Program-made: the position numbers and the translations under genes
The notes under the pieces: model-generated
What the model was told of the DNA's origin: nothing
The model's input: the letters and a program-made list of their open reading frames with translations, nothing else
Database searches by the model: none
Origin: Winogradskyella sediminis
GTDB taxonomy: Bacteria; Bacteroidota; Bacteroidia; Flavobacteriales; Flavobacteriaceae
DNA length: 64,000 bases
Direction: 5' to 3'
Assembly (NCBI RefSeq): GCF_003387355.1
Contig: NZ_QUNH01000001.1
Location: 1,188,023-1,252,022, forward strand
Shown: positions 55,008 through 63,795 of the stretch, in pieces
How positions within the stretch are numbered: the first letter of the stretch is position 1
How the letters are laid out: each line of letters begins with the position of its first letter

Positions 55008-55629
55008 TGAGTTGTTGTATTTTTTCTTGTAATTTGATATTCGATTTATAGAAATCTGAAGCAATTAAGTCTTCGTAAGTATCTATATCATTTAAAGTGT
55101 CTAAGGTACTAACGGAAACATTATTTTTCTGTAACTCTTGTAACGTTTCTGTTAATAAATGGGGTTGACTCCAAGGTTTATTTGTAAAAACGGAAGCTTC
55201 AAGCTGAGACATGCCTACTAAATAATAACCACCATCTTCCGCTGGTCCGAACACAACGTCATTAGCTTCTAAAGCCTTTAGACCATTCATAATATGTGTG
55301 GCATTAATATCTGGTAAATCGGAACCAATTAGTACTATTCTTTTATAACCGGCTTCAAAACCGTCTTTAAAAGCATTCATCATACGTTCGCCTAAATCAT
55401 TTCCGTTTTGTACCGTTTTATAATCGTTTGGCCATTGCGATTCCACTACAGTATTAGAAAAATAAATACGTTTATCTATAGGTAATTGTTCGGTTGCGTT
55501 TTCGGTGATTTTAACCAATTCTGTGTAAACTTCAAAAGCTCCAAGATTGCCAATGGTTTTTGCGAGTCGTGTTTTTACAGTTCCTAAAGTGATGTTTTTT
55601 ACAAACACAATTACGAGTGTATCAGTCAT
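55000..55629 (-). CDS. TIGR04282-type glycosyltransferase / nucleotidyltransferase-like protein (complete)
   Basis: A 209-residue protein with the full TIGR04282 (DUF2064) signature: N-terminal VFVKNITLGTVKTRLA, then GNDLGERM, LIGSDLPDI and GPAEDGGYYLVG. The fold resembles CofC/MobA nucleotidyltransferases; the family is tied to arsenosugar-type clusters by co-occurrence with ArsS. It overlaps the rhodanese gene by 8 bases upstream and the phosphorylase gene by 8 downstream, so the three are translationally coupled. The chemistry is unproven. Confidence 0.87.
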   Translation of the reverse strand: MTDTLVIVFVKNITLGTVKTRLAKTIGNLGAFEVYTELVKITENATEQLPIDKRIYFSNTVVESQWPNDYKTVQNGNDLGERMMNAFKDGFEAGYKRIVLIGSDLPDINATHIMNGLKALEANDVVFGPAEDGGYYLVGMSQLEASVFTNKPWSQPHLLTETLQELQKNNVSVSTLDTLNDIDTYEDLIASDFYKSNIKLQEKIQQLND

Positions 55630-56113
55630 ATATTTTATTTCCTTTTAATAGCCATTGGCTCCAATGATGAGAAAATGCATGTACATTTTCTGTTTCTCCT
55701 TCCTTATTATAAACTTTGAAATTAGTATTCTTCCATTCAAAAATACCACCAAATAAGTTGTATACGTTGGTGTAACCGTTCTTTTTAAGTTGCTCTGCGA
55801 TATCTTCTGAGCGAATGCCCAACGAACAATACACCACAATAGTTGCCGATTTATTTGGTAATAAAGCTGTTGTGGCTTCTAAATTAAACGCTTCATAACC
55901 AACGTGTATGGCATTCTCTAAATGACTAACCTTAAACTCTGAAAGTTCTCTAGCATCTAGCAAAATAGCTTCCGTTTTTGGCATCGCTAATTCCTCTACA
56001 GAAATGTATGGTATATTTTCTTTATTATGCGTTTTTAAAAGTTCATGAATCGTTTCTTGGCTATGTCCCAGATAGCTTAAGAGTAAAAACGATAGGATAA
56101 CAATTTTTTGCAT
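55622..56113 (-). CDS. Periplasmic rhodanese-domain protein
   Basis: A 163-residue protein with a Sec signal peptide (ILSFLLLSYLGHS, about 1-18) and one rhodanese domain. The active-site loop is CSLGIRSEDIA with an intact catalytic Cys. Rhodaneses transfer sulfane sulfur or bind oxyanions such as arsenate. Export to the periplasm and coupling to TIGR04282 suggest a role in handling a sulfur or arsenic species outside the cytoplasm, but this is inference. Confidence 0.86.
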   Translation of the reverse strand: MQKIVILSFLLLSYLGHSQETIHELLKTHNKENIPYISVEELAMPKTEAILLDARELSEFKVSHLENAIHVGYEAFNLEATTALLPNKSATIVVYCSLGIRSEDIAEQLKKNGYTNVYNLFGGIFEWKNTNFKVYNKEGETENVHAFSHHWSQWLLKGNKIYD

Positions 56114-56143
56114 GTGCTTTTAGTGTAAATAATTTACTTAACC

Positions 56144-56971
56144 TTACAGTAGTATGGTTTTTCCTTGTAATTGTTTTTCGGGTTCAGGTAAAATTTCCAT
56201 GTTATCCCAAATACCAGAGACTATAGTTTTTGCATAAGATTCTGGTAATAATCCGTTTAACATCAGTTGATTTGTGCGTTTATAATTGTAATCTAATCTA
56301 CGGAAATTTACTGTAGTCGATTGCTCGGAATCGTCCAAGATAGCATACCAAACACTAGGATTTCCGTCGTTGGCAGGCATACCAATAACGCCAGGATTAA
56401 CCCAAAGTTTGTCGTCTTGTTGGTCTAAAAAAGGTAAACCACAATGTCCTGCAATGATGATATCACTTTTTGTGGCTGAAAAATTTTTAGCTTTTATGGA
56501 CCAATCTGTAGATTTGAAAATAAATTCTGAAATATTAAAACAAGAACCATGAACAACCATCACGTTTTGATTCCCAATAGTAAAAGTAATATGGTCAGGA
56601 AGCGTTTCAAGATAATTTAAAGAATCCTTTGATAATTTACTTTTAGCATAAGGATACCATTGTTGGGAAAAATTATCACATCGTGAGCCTTCTCTAAAAT
56701 CGCAGCCACAATCGTCTTCATCATCGCGCAATTGTATTTCTACATTGCCAACAATGCTTTTTGCGTTCCAGTTTTTAAACGTTTGAATGGTTTCTTCTGG
56801 CTGAGCACAGTACCCAATAATGTCGCCTGTACAAATACAATTTTCTGGCGGAATACCTTCTGATTCTGCTACAGCAATTAAAGCTTCTAGCGCTTGAAGA
56901 TTACTGTAAACACCACCAAATAGTAATACTTTACCAGTTAAATGTCCTATGTCTGTTATTTTTTTATCCAT
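56144..56971 (-). CDS. YfcE-like metallophosphoesterase with degenerate metal site
   Basis: 275 residues from ATG 56971 (a GTG at 56983 is in frame, but overlaps a palindromic repeat). The fold motifs are clear, but ligands are missing: the usual S-D-x-H-G-N reads GGVYSN (Gly20, Tyr22), the usual GNHD reads GNVE (Val77), and the usual GHTH reads GHCG. CTGDIIGYC (Asp50), Asn76 and VHGSC remain. There are many cysteines (CICTGDIIGYC, DDCGCDF, RCDNF). It is probably not a normal phosphoesterase and may bind a ligand or a soft metal or metalloid. It belongs to the arsenosugar-like run, upstream of the rhodanese gene. Confidence 0.83.
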   Translation of the reverse strand: MDKKITDIGHLTGKVLLFGGVYSNLQALEALIAVAESEGIPPENCICTGDIIGYCAQPEETIQTFKNWNAKSIVGNVEIQLRDDEDDCGCDFREGSRCDNFSQQWYPYAKSKLSKDSLNYLETLPDHITFTIGNQNVMVVHGSCFNISEFIFKSTDWSIKAKNFSATKSDIIIAGHCGLPFLDQQDDKLWVNPGVIGMPANDGNPSVWYAILDDSEQSTTVNFRRLDYNYKRTNQLMLNGLLPESYAKTIVSGIWDNMEILPEPEKQLQGKTILL

Positions 56972-56976
56972 AACAT

Positions 56977-56994
56977 TTTCCACGAAAGTGGAAA
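56977..56994. repeat. Family B palindrome variant
   Basis: TTTCCAC-gaaa-GTGGAAA, 7-bp arms, between the SSS symporter stop and the metallophosphoesterase start. The layout (palindrome then ATCT) matches the copies at 54030 and 63765, with the stem changed at both arms so that pairing is kept. Confidence 0.55.
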
Positions 56995-56996
56995 TC

Positions 56997-58337
56997 TCAT
57001 TTTTTTGATTTCAACCATTTCGGAATGAAATATATAATATTACAACTTAAAATTCCCCAAATATTTACCCAAAGCAAGTCCGCATATTTACCTTGCGTGA
57101 AAATTAATGATTCAGGAAATACATTAAAAACCAGCAAGAACCCAAAAATTAATCCTGTGATAATACTCAAATAAAAACTGATTTTTGGGGCTTTCATTTT
57201 CCAGAATAGAAAAATTGGTGTTAAGCCAATAACCATAGTTCCAGAAATGGTGGTTGCAGATAAAATTTCGGCATTTAAAAATATGGGTAAGGTGCCTAAA
57301 ATAGCAATGGCAGCCATGGAAGCACGTCCGAATGTGAGGTCTTTTACCATGCCTAAATCAATAACCAGTAATTTAGAAAATGACGAAAATGTAGAGTCTA
57401 ATGTCGACGCTGCAGAGGTAATCATTATAAAATTAATAACTAAAAGAATAATAACACCGAATGCTTTACCAACTTGCACTGCTGCCTGACCAGTAAAGCC
57501 TTGTGTTTGTGCATAAACACCAATAATACTAAATAAAATAATACAAATAGCACCTAATAAACTTGCCCACAAAAAGCTTTTACGCGTGACTTTTGGCGAA
57601 CTTATAAATGCTCTATCCGTTAAAACTGGGTCGTGAAAGGGATAACTGAAGGATTGAATAAAGGCAGCAAAAAATAAGTTTAAACCCAACTCAAAACTCC
57701 ATGTACCTGATGACGTAACATCATTAATGGTAAAGGATTCCACTGAAAAGATTTTCCAAAGGATGACTAATAATAAAACACTAAATAAGACCATTTGAAT
57801 CACATCTGTAAAAATGGAACTGCTTAAACCACCTTTAATCGCATAGGCTAAAGTTAAGGCTGTAAAAACCACAATGGCCCAATAATAATTTGAGCTTCCA
57901 ATGTCTCCGAAATAACTTCCAATAACCATGGTGTTACTCCAAACTTCATTAAATAAACGAATAGCAATTAAAATTGAAAATAAAGCCATGGCACCTTTGC
58001 CGAATTTACTCGTTAGGAATTCATGAATACTCTTAAAACCACCAACAGTTCTAATTTTATAAATCAATACACCTGCTACAGCAAAAGATAAATAATAACC
58101 AGCATAAGCCACACCACCAACTATACCAAAGCTTAAGCCTAAATTGGCAGCATTGGTAATACTCTTGGCAAATATCCAAGAAATAATAAGGCTACCAGTA
58201 AGCACCAAAGCATTTGGCGCTTTCTTTTTATGAACGGCCTTGAAAAATTGGTCTGTAGTTTTAGCTAATGGCGAAAGCACAAAGAGCAAAACACTCGATG
58301 TGACTATTAAAAGCCATTGCCAGTCAATTATATCCAT
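56997..58337 (-). CDS. Sodium:solute symporter (SSS family)
   Basis: A 446-residue inner-membrane protein with about twelve to thirteen helices and the SSS-family pattern (GGVAYAGYYLSFAVAG, RTVGGFKSIHEFL, ITSAASTLDSTFSSFSKLL for the sodium-site helix, shown as ITSAASTLDSTFSS). It imports an organic solute with Na+. It lies 6 bases after the SusD gene, so outer-membrane uptake by SusC/SusD and inner-membrane uptake by this symporter probably serve one substrate. Substrate unknown; sugars, nucleosides, carboxylates and vitamins are all handled by the family. Confidence 0.88.
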   Translation of the reverse strand: MDIIDWQWLLIVTSSVLLFVLSPLAKTTDQFFKAVHKKKAPNALVLTGSLIISWIFAKSITNAANLGLSFGIVGGVAYAGYYLSFAVAGVLIYKIRTVGGFKSIHEFLTSKFGKGAMALFSILIAIRLFNEVWSNTMVIGSYFGDIGSSNYYWAIVVFTALTLAYAIKGGLSSSIFTDVIQMVLFSVLLLVILWKIFSVESFTINDVTSSGTWSFELGLNLFFAAFIQSFSYPFHDPVLTDRAFISSPKVTRKSFLWASLLGAICIILFSIIGVYAQTQGFTGQAAVQVGKAFGVIILLVINFIMITSAASTLDSTFSSFSKLLVIDLGMVKDLTFGRASMAAIAILGTLPIFLNAEILSATTISGTMVIGLTPIFLFWKMKAPKISFYLSIITGLIFGFLLVFNVFPESLIFTQGKYADLLWVNIWGILSCNIIYFIPKWLKSKK

Positions 58338-58343
58338 ACGTTT

Positions 58344-59786
58344 TTATTCATTCCACCACACTGGCACATTTATACTATTGTTATCGGTTGCAGATGCAGC
58401 AAGACTATAATTTTCAAAATTTAAAGCTTCTTCTTCCGCAGGATAAGGCATTCTTACCGGAATTAAATCGTTGTTTAAACTCGCAGAAATGGTTCTTAAT
58501 TCAGGGAAACCTGTTCTTCTAAATTCTATCCAACCTTCATAGCCATTAATCACATTGGCTATCCATTTTTGAGTTAAAATTTGCTCAATAGGATTAGACC
58601 CAAAAGCATTGTAAGCCGCAGGACCAGTTAAATAATCGGCTGGTAATTCTGTGTTCCAATATTCAAAAGCCAACGTAACTCCATTATTGTATAACGTTTG
58701 TGCATCTGCGGAAATTATGTTTTTGGCAGCCGCTTCTGCTAAAGCAAATTGCACTTCCCAAGCGGTAATAAAATTAGCGTCTAAAGTAGAGGTGTCTTCT
58801 CTAAAAGCAGTACTTGCTAACGAGTAATCGGCTAAGGCAATAGAAGTGGAAGACGCATCGATGCCATTTAATAATCCGTTATATTCATTTGTAGTTGAAT
58901 TAGAAAACGGACGAAATAAACTTGAAATTCTAGTGTCGTTTAAATTTATTAAAATATCTTCCATTGTTTCAGATAACACGAAGTTGTTGAAATCTCCAAT
59001 GCGTAATTGTGCTAATCTAAAACTGTTTGGGTCTGTATTTGTAAAGTTGAAAATAGCATTCTCACTGTTTGAAGTGATATAATTGCCTTCATCAAAAAGC
59101 GTTTGTAAATCATTAGATACATCTATTTTATCTGAAATACGAAGCAAATGTTTGATTTTTAAAGCGTTTGCAAATTTTACCCAAGCGTCTAAATCTCCAT
59201 AAAATAAAATATCGCCTTCGAGTGGAATGGCATCCGAATAGGCTTCAATGGCAGCAATACCTTTATCTAAATTATTTAAAATACCGTTTTCATTCAGGTA
59301 AATATCTTCCTGTAAATCATAATTAGGTGTAACGGAACCTTCAATACCATTAAAGGCTTCAAAATACGGTACGTCTCCAAATAAATCAGTTAAACCAGCA
59401 GCCATATAGGCTTTTAAGATTAACGCAGGACCTTCGTAAACCGCAAAAGTCTCCACAGTTTGCGATTGCTTTAAAATGATTTCATTGTCTCTTAAGTTGG
59501 TATAAAATATAGGCCAAGGATTACCACCTAATTGTGGCGATTTTAAAGCATGTCTATCAAATAAATTAAAATCTAAAGCGGTTCTGTGTTGTGCTAATAA
59601 GTCGCCAGCCACAAAACCTTCGTAGCTCATGTTTTCGCCAAAATCATAAATCACTTGTCGCAGCAACAAACTCGGTTGTACTGAACTTGGCGAGTTAGGA
59701 TTGGTATTGATATCTTCAAAATCTTTGGTACAGCTTATTGTAAAAATTAAACTTAAAATTGAAATGGTATATATAAATTTTTTCAT
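58344..59786 (-). CDS. SusD/RagB-family outer-membrane lipoprotein
   Basis: A 480-residue lipoprotein (signal ILSLIFTISC, Cys19) of the SusD-like type, with FEDINTNPNSPSS just after the lipobox, helical repeats through the middle and the C-terminal pattern QKWIANVINGYEGWIEFRRTG, cited as NGYEGWIEFRRTG. SusD proteins sit as a lid on the SusC pore and bind the incoming substrate. It is 9 bases from the SusC gene. The gene is not near the alpha-glucan enzymes at the left end and no glycoside hydrolase is beside it, so its cargo is probably not a polysaccharide. Confidence 0.93.
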   Translation of the reverse strand: MKKFIYTISILSLIFTISCTKDFEDINTNPNSPSSVQPSLLLRQVIYDFGENMSYEGFVAGDLLAQHRTALDFNLFDRHALKSPQLGGNPWPIFYTNLRDNEIILKQSQTVETFAVYEGPALILKAYMAAGLTDLFGDVPYFEAFNGIEGSVTPNYDLQEDIYLNENGILNNLDKGIAAIEAYSDAIPLEGDILFYGDLDAWVKFANALKIKHLLRISDKIDVSNDLQTLFDEGNYITSNSENAIFNFTNTDPNSFRLAQLRIGDFNNFVLSETMEDILINLNDTRISSLFRPFSNSTTNEYNGLLNGIDASSTSIALADYSLASTAFREDTSTLDANFITAWEVQFALAEAAAKNIISADAQTLYNNGVTLAFEYWNTELPADYLTGPAAYNAFGSNPIEQILTQKWIANVINGYEGWIEFRRTGFPELRTISASLNNDLIPVRMPYPAEEEALNFENYSLAASATDNNSINVPVWWNE

Positions 59787-59795
59787 CGTACTATT

Positions 59796-62700
59796 TTAGA
59801 AATTAAATCCGGCTTTAAAACCAATGCTTCGTGTTGTGGCATAACTCATATCTTCAACACCACTTACAAATCCGTTGCCTTGTACGGCTAATTGTTCTGG
59901 GTCAAAATGTGGATTTTCAGTAATGGCGAATAAATTATTTCCTACCAAAGACAGGTTTAAATCTGCACCTTCTTTTAAGCCTAAAAAGCCATCTTTAAAA
60001 TTAAAGGTGTAACCAATGGCACATTGACGCAGTTTTAAAAATGACGCATCGTAAACATTGTTTTCTTCATGGTTTCTATCGTAAAATTGTCTGTAATAAC
60101 TTTCTGCTGTAATGGCAACCGTATTTGCTGCACCAGTATTAACATTAACACCCTGTGCCACAATGCCGTCCTCTGGTCTGTAACTGGTTTCGGCTAGTTG
60201 GCCACCAACATTTCCTAAGGCGCGTGTTCTAGAAACGATTTCGCCTCCTTGTCGCCAATCGAATAAAAAGCTTAGGTTCCAATTTTTATAATTGAAATTG
60301 TTTCGCCATCCTAAAGTGAAATCTGGATTGTAATTTCCTAGCTTTTTTAAATTGTCATCAGCAATGTAATTCCCGTTATCATCAATTAAAAATTGTCCGT
60401 TATCATTTTTCTGATAAGCTGTTCCGTAGAAATCGCCAACACGTCCGCCTTCTTCCACTTGAAACCAAACGGTTTGGTTAGAACTATCATAAATTCTACT
60501 GTAAGCGAGTGTTAGGCGTCCATCAGATTGTGGTAAATCTTTAATCACTGAACGGTTTGTAGCGAAATTAAACGTGGTGTTCCAGTTAAAATTATCCGTT
60601 TGTATTGGTGTAATGCCTAAAATGATTTCTACACCTTGCATGTTTACTTTTCCGCCATTTACCACTTGCTGACTGTAACCTGAAGAAATAGCGACTGGTA
60701 ACGAAATGATTTGGTCTTCGGTGTTGGCATTGTAATACGTAAAATCTAATCGTAATTTATTATCTAAAAAACGTAAATCGGTACCAAACTCATAAGAAGT
60801 GGTACGTTCTGGTTTTAAATTAGAATTAGGAATAAAATCTTGGTTGCTAAAGGTTGGCTCGCTATTGTAAGGCGTTTGCGATACAAAAGCGCCAGAAGTT
60901 TGGTACGCACTGGTATCATTTCCTACTTGGGCAATACTCGCTCTTAACTTTGCAAAAGAGAATATCCTTGGCAATTCCGTAACGTTAGATAAAATAAAAC
61001 TCGACGATACAGAAGGGTAGAAGAATGATGTACCATCTACCGAAAATGGTGTTGCTAAAGCACTAGACCAATCATTTCGGCCTGTAATATCTAAAAACAG
61101 AAAATCTTTATATCCGAATTTTGTAATGCCATAAAATGAATTGATGCGTTTTTCACTTTCAAATTGAAACGTTTCAATGGGCGAAGCTGCATTATTGAGA
61201 TTGTAAATTCCAGGTTGCGCCAAACTCACAGTTTGCGATTGATTTGTGGTTGCGGTTTGGTTAAGTCTATTGCCACCTAAAAACACATCCACAGAAAAGT
61301 CATTAAACTGATTTTTATAGTTGATTAAAAAATCGGTATTCACTTCTCTAAACATTACATCGTGCTCTGCATAAGCACCATTGCTAAAACGATTGCTACT
61401 ATAAGCGCGTCTTAACTGACGCTTTTCTGTACTGTAATCCATTCCTGTTCTTAATGAAATACTTAGGTTTTTGGCTAATTCTTGAGTAATAGAAATGTTC
61501 CCAAAAATGCGGTCACGATTAAATGCATTGGTGTTTTCATTCAAGATAAAATACGGATTATCAAAAAACGTATAATTAAAAGAATATTGTTGCGTGCCTT
61601 CTAAACCAGGTTGCCAATAATCCTTTAAATTTTCAATATTTAAAGAACGTGGTCCCCAAGCCACAAGCGAATAATTGGCGTTTTCACTTCCGTAACCATT
61701 AGAAGGTCTGTTGTCGCTACTAGAATTTATATAACTAATAGACGCATTAATTTCGGTCTTTTCACTTGGATTAAAATTTAATTTTGCCGCAATGGTTTGT
61801 CTATCTAAATTAACACCAGGAATAATAGATTCACTTCTTAAATCTGTAAATGACAGTCGGTAGTTTCCGGAATCAAATCCATTAGAAACTGAAATGTTAT
61901 TAATGGTTGTGGTCCCAGTTTGATAGAAATCTTTTAAGTTATCTGGATTTGAAATAAAAGGTGTCGCAGTAATGTCTAAACCGTTATAAAGTGCAGTGTC
62001 GCCACCTCTTACAACAGAACCATTTGCTAATTGCACAGGACTATCAAATTGCGGAATAAGTAAACCAGCATCTAAACGTGGTCCCCAAGAATAGGTAATA
62101 TTATCGTTGATGCCACCACCAAGACCATCAACATATTCAAACTGACCAGAATTTCCTTGACCATAAGAATTTTGAAAATCAGGTAATCTAAAGGCCGAAT
62201 CTACAAACAATGAGGTGTTGATACTAATGCCTAAGCCTCTTTTGTTACTACCATTTTTAGTGTTGATAACAATAACACCATTAGAGGCTCTTGTACCATA
62301 CAAAGCTGCAGCACTTGGTCCTTTTAAAACGGTAACAGACGCAATATCATCCGGATTTACTTCCATACCACCATTTCCAAAATCAATTTCTTGAAATCCA
62401 GCAGCAGCTTCATTAGTAAAATTAAAAACAGTTTCGTTATTAATAGGTACACCATCTACCACAAACAAAGGATTGTTATTAGAAAAAGACGCTTCGCCTC
62501 TAATGGTAATTTTAGAAGACGACCCAACACCAGTTGCGCCTTTTGTAACGGTTACACCAGCCAATTTGCCTTGTAAGTTGTCTAAAAAATTAATGGTTTT
62601 TACCTCGTTTAAACTTTTTGAGGAAATCGCTTGTACAGCATAACCCAATTCTTTGGTATCGCGTTCTAAACCTAATGCTGTAATAACAACTTCATCTAAA

Positions 62701-62990
62701 GCCGCAGAATCTTCTTCTAAAGTAACATTAATTAGGGTTTGGTCGCCAACCACAATAGTTTGAGATTTAAAACCTAAAAACGAAAATGTAAGTGTATCTG
62801 AGTTAGACGAAACCACAATGTTGTACGTTCCATCGTCATTTGTTGTGGTGCCTAAACCTGTGTTTGATGTAATGTTTACAAACGGTAAAGGTGTTGCAGA
62901 AACCGCATCTGTGACGATTCCGGTAATTGTAATTTGAGCATTACTGAAAAAGCATAAGCATAGCAGTAAGCCTGTGTAAATGTGCTTCAT
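59796..62990 (-). CDS. SusC/RagA-family TonB-dependent outer-membrane receptor
   Basis: A 1064-residue protein: signal peptide (YTGLLLCLCFFSNA), CarboxypepD-type regulatory domain (about 20-105; TGIVTDAVSATPLPFVNI), plug domain (about 110-240; IRGEASFSNNNPLFVVDGVPI spans it, with GPSAAALYGTRASNGVI at its end) and a 22-strand barrel. It uses TonB energy to move substrate through the outer membrane with the SusD partner. Full length for the family. It stands between the TIGR04282 paralogue and SusD on the same strand. An 88-base gap upstream has a small palindrome (CCACA/TGTGG at 62998-63010). Confidence 0.94.
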   Translation of the reverse strand: MKHIYTGLLLCLCFFSNAQITITGIVTDAVSATPLPFVNITSNTGLGTTTNDDGTYNIVVSSNSDTLTFSFLGFKSQTIVVGDQTLINVTLEEDSAALDEVVITALGLERDTKELGYAVQAISSKSLNEVKTINFLDNLQGKLAGVTVTKGATGVGSSSKITIRGEASFSNNNPLFVVDGVPINNETVFNFTNEAAAGFQEIDFGNGGMEVNPDDIASVTVLKGPSAAALYGTRASNGVIVINTKNGSNKRGLGISINTSLFVDSAFRLPDFQNSYGQGNSGQFEYVDGLGGGINDNITYSWGPRLDAGLLIPQFDSPVQLANGSVVRGGDTALYNGLDITATPFISNPDNLKDFYQTGTTTINNISVSNGFDSGNYRLSFTDLRSESIIPGVNLDRQTIAAKLNFNPSEKTEINASISYINSSSDNRPSNGYGSENANYSLVAWGPRSLNIENLKDYWQPGLEGTQQYSFNYTFFDNPYFILNENTNAFNRDRIFGNISITQELAKNLSISLRTGMDYSTEKRQLRRAYSSNRFSNGAYAEHDVMFREVNTDFLINYKNQFNDFSVDVFLGGNRLNQTATTNQSQTVSLAQPGIYNLNNAASPIETFQFESEKRINSFYGITKFGYKDFLFLDITGRNDWSSALATPFSVDGTSFFYPSVSSSFILSNVTELPRIFSFAKLRASIAQVGNDTSAYQTSGAFVSQTPYNSEPTFSNQDFIPNSNLKPERTTSYEFGTDLRFLDNKLRLDFTYYNANTEDQIISLPVAISSGYSQQVVNGGKVNMQGVEIILGITPIQTDNFNWNTTFNFATNRSVIKDLPQSDGRLTLAYSRIYDSSNQTVWFQVEEGGRVGDFYGTAYQKNDNGQFLIDDNGNYIADDNLKKLGNYNPDFTLGWRNNFNYKNWNLSFLFDWRQGGEIVSRTRALGNVGGQLAETSYRPEDGIVAQGVNVNTGAANTVAITAESYYRQFYDRNHEENNVYDASFLKLRQCAIGYTFNFKDGFLGLKEGADLNLSLVGNNLFAITENPHFDPEQLAVQGNGFVSGVEDMSYATTRSIGFKAGFNF

Positions 62991-63078
62991 ATTAAGACCA
63001 CAATGTGTGGCGATTTTTTTGAGATGTTTTGGTTTGAATGAAAAAATCGTGGGAATTAGAACAATTTAAATTCCCGTT

Positions 63079-63759
63079 TTAAATATGAAGTAAAATAGGC
63101 GAGCCTTTGTTATGGTGCTTTTTGAAAATTGATTTATCATGAAAAACAGCCGTAAAACTAGAGTTTGTTTGAATGGCTTTCCGAAGCTTTAAGAGTAACT
63201 TTTTTATCTTAAAATCTAACGGTTTGAAACTTTCTAAGATTAGCTCAAAATCCGAAGCATCATCGATATCTGATAAAGTTTCAAGATAAGCGGTTTTTAT
63301 TTGTTGCTGTTGTAGTTCCGCATTTAAACAATGACGAAGTTGTTTGGTTTGCCAAGGTAAATTCTGAATTTTAGTGGTATTAAAATGCGTTTGTTTGAAA
63401 CCCATTAAATAAAAACCACCATCCGTAGAAGGTCCTAAAACAACATCAGAATGATTTAGTTTGTCCTTTGCCTTTAATATATGATTGGCTGTAAGATGCG
63501 GTATATCATTACCAAGCGTAATAACCTGGTTAAAACCTTTGTTGTAAATGGCATCAATAGCATTTGTAAAACGCTCGCCAAAGGTGTTTCCTATTTGTTC
63601 TTTTTCAGAATAATGAAAATAAGGTAAACCTGTTTTTTCAACCGTTTTTACCGTTTTAGAATCTAGCAATTCAAAAAAATCAGCAGAAGCAACTGATGAA
63701 GACATCAATTCTTTTTCTGCAGAATTTGCAAAGATTAATATGGCGGTTTTTTTATTCAT
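63079..63759 (-). CDS. TIGR04282-type paralogue with degenerate N-terminal motif
   Basis: A 226-residue protein related to the one at 55000-55629. It keeps GNTFGERF, LGNDIPHL and GPSTDGGFYLMG, but the N-terminal KTRL-type phosphate-binding motif is lost: after ILIFANSAEKE there is no basic loop. It also has a C-terminal extension of about 25 residues. It lies directly after ArsS (37-base gap with a palindrome). It may have another substrate, be a binding protein, or work with the complete paralogue. Confidence 0.83.
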   Translation of the reverse strand: MNKKTAILIFANSAEKELMSSSVASADFFELLDSKTVKTVEKTGLPYFHYSEKEQIGNTFGERFTNAIDAIYNKGFNQVITLGNDIPHLTANHILKAKDKLNHSDVVLGPSTDGGFYLMGFKQTHFNTTKIQNLPWQTKQLRHCLNAELQQQQIKTAYLETLSDIDDASDFELILESFKPLDFKIKKLLLKLRKAIQTNSSFTAVFHDKSIFKKHHNKGSPILLHI

Positions 63760-63764
63760 ATGTC

Positions 63765-63784
63765 ATTCCTACGTAGGCAGGAAT
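63765..63784. repeat. Family B palindrome
   Basis: ATTCCT-8 bases-AGGAAT between the ArsS stop and the TIGR04282-paralogue start, 5 bases from the start codon. Same orientation and place as the other two copies. Confidence 0.6.
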
Positions 63785-63795
63785 CTAAATTTGTT

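Noticed and set aside
58344-62990. SusC/SusD pair as the transporter of the alpha-glucan locus
   Set aside because: It lies about 50 kb away, in the opposite orientation, inside the ArsS cluster with no glycoside hydrolase adjacent.
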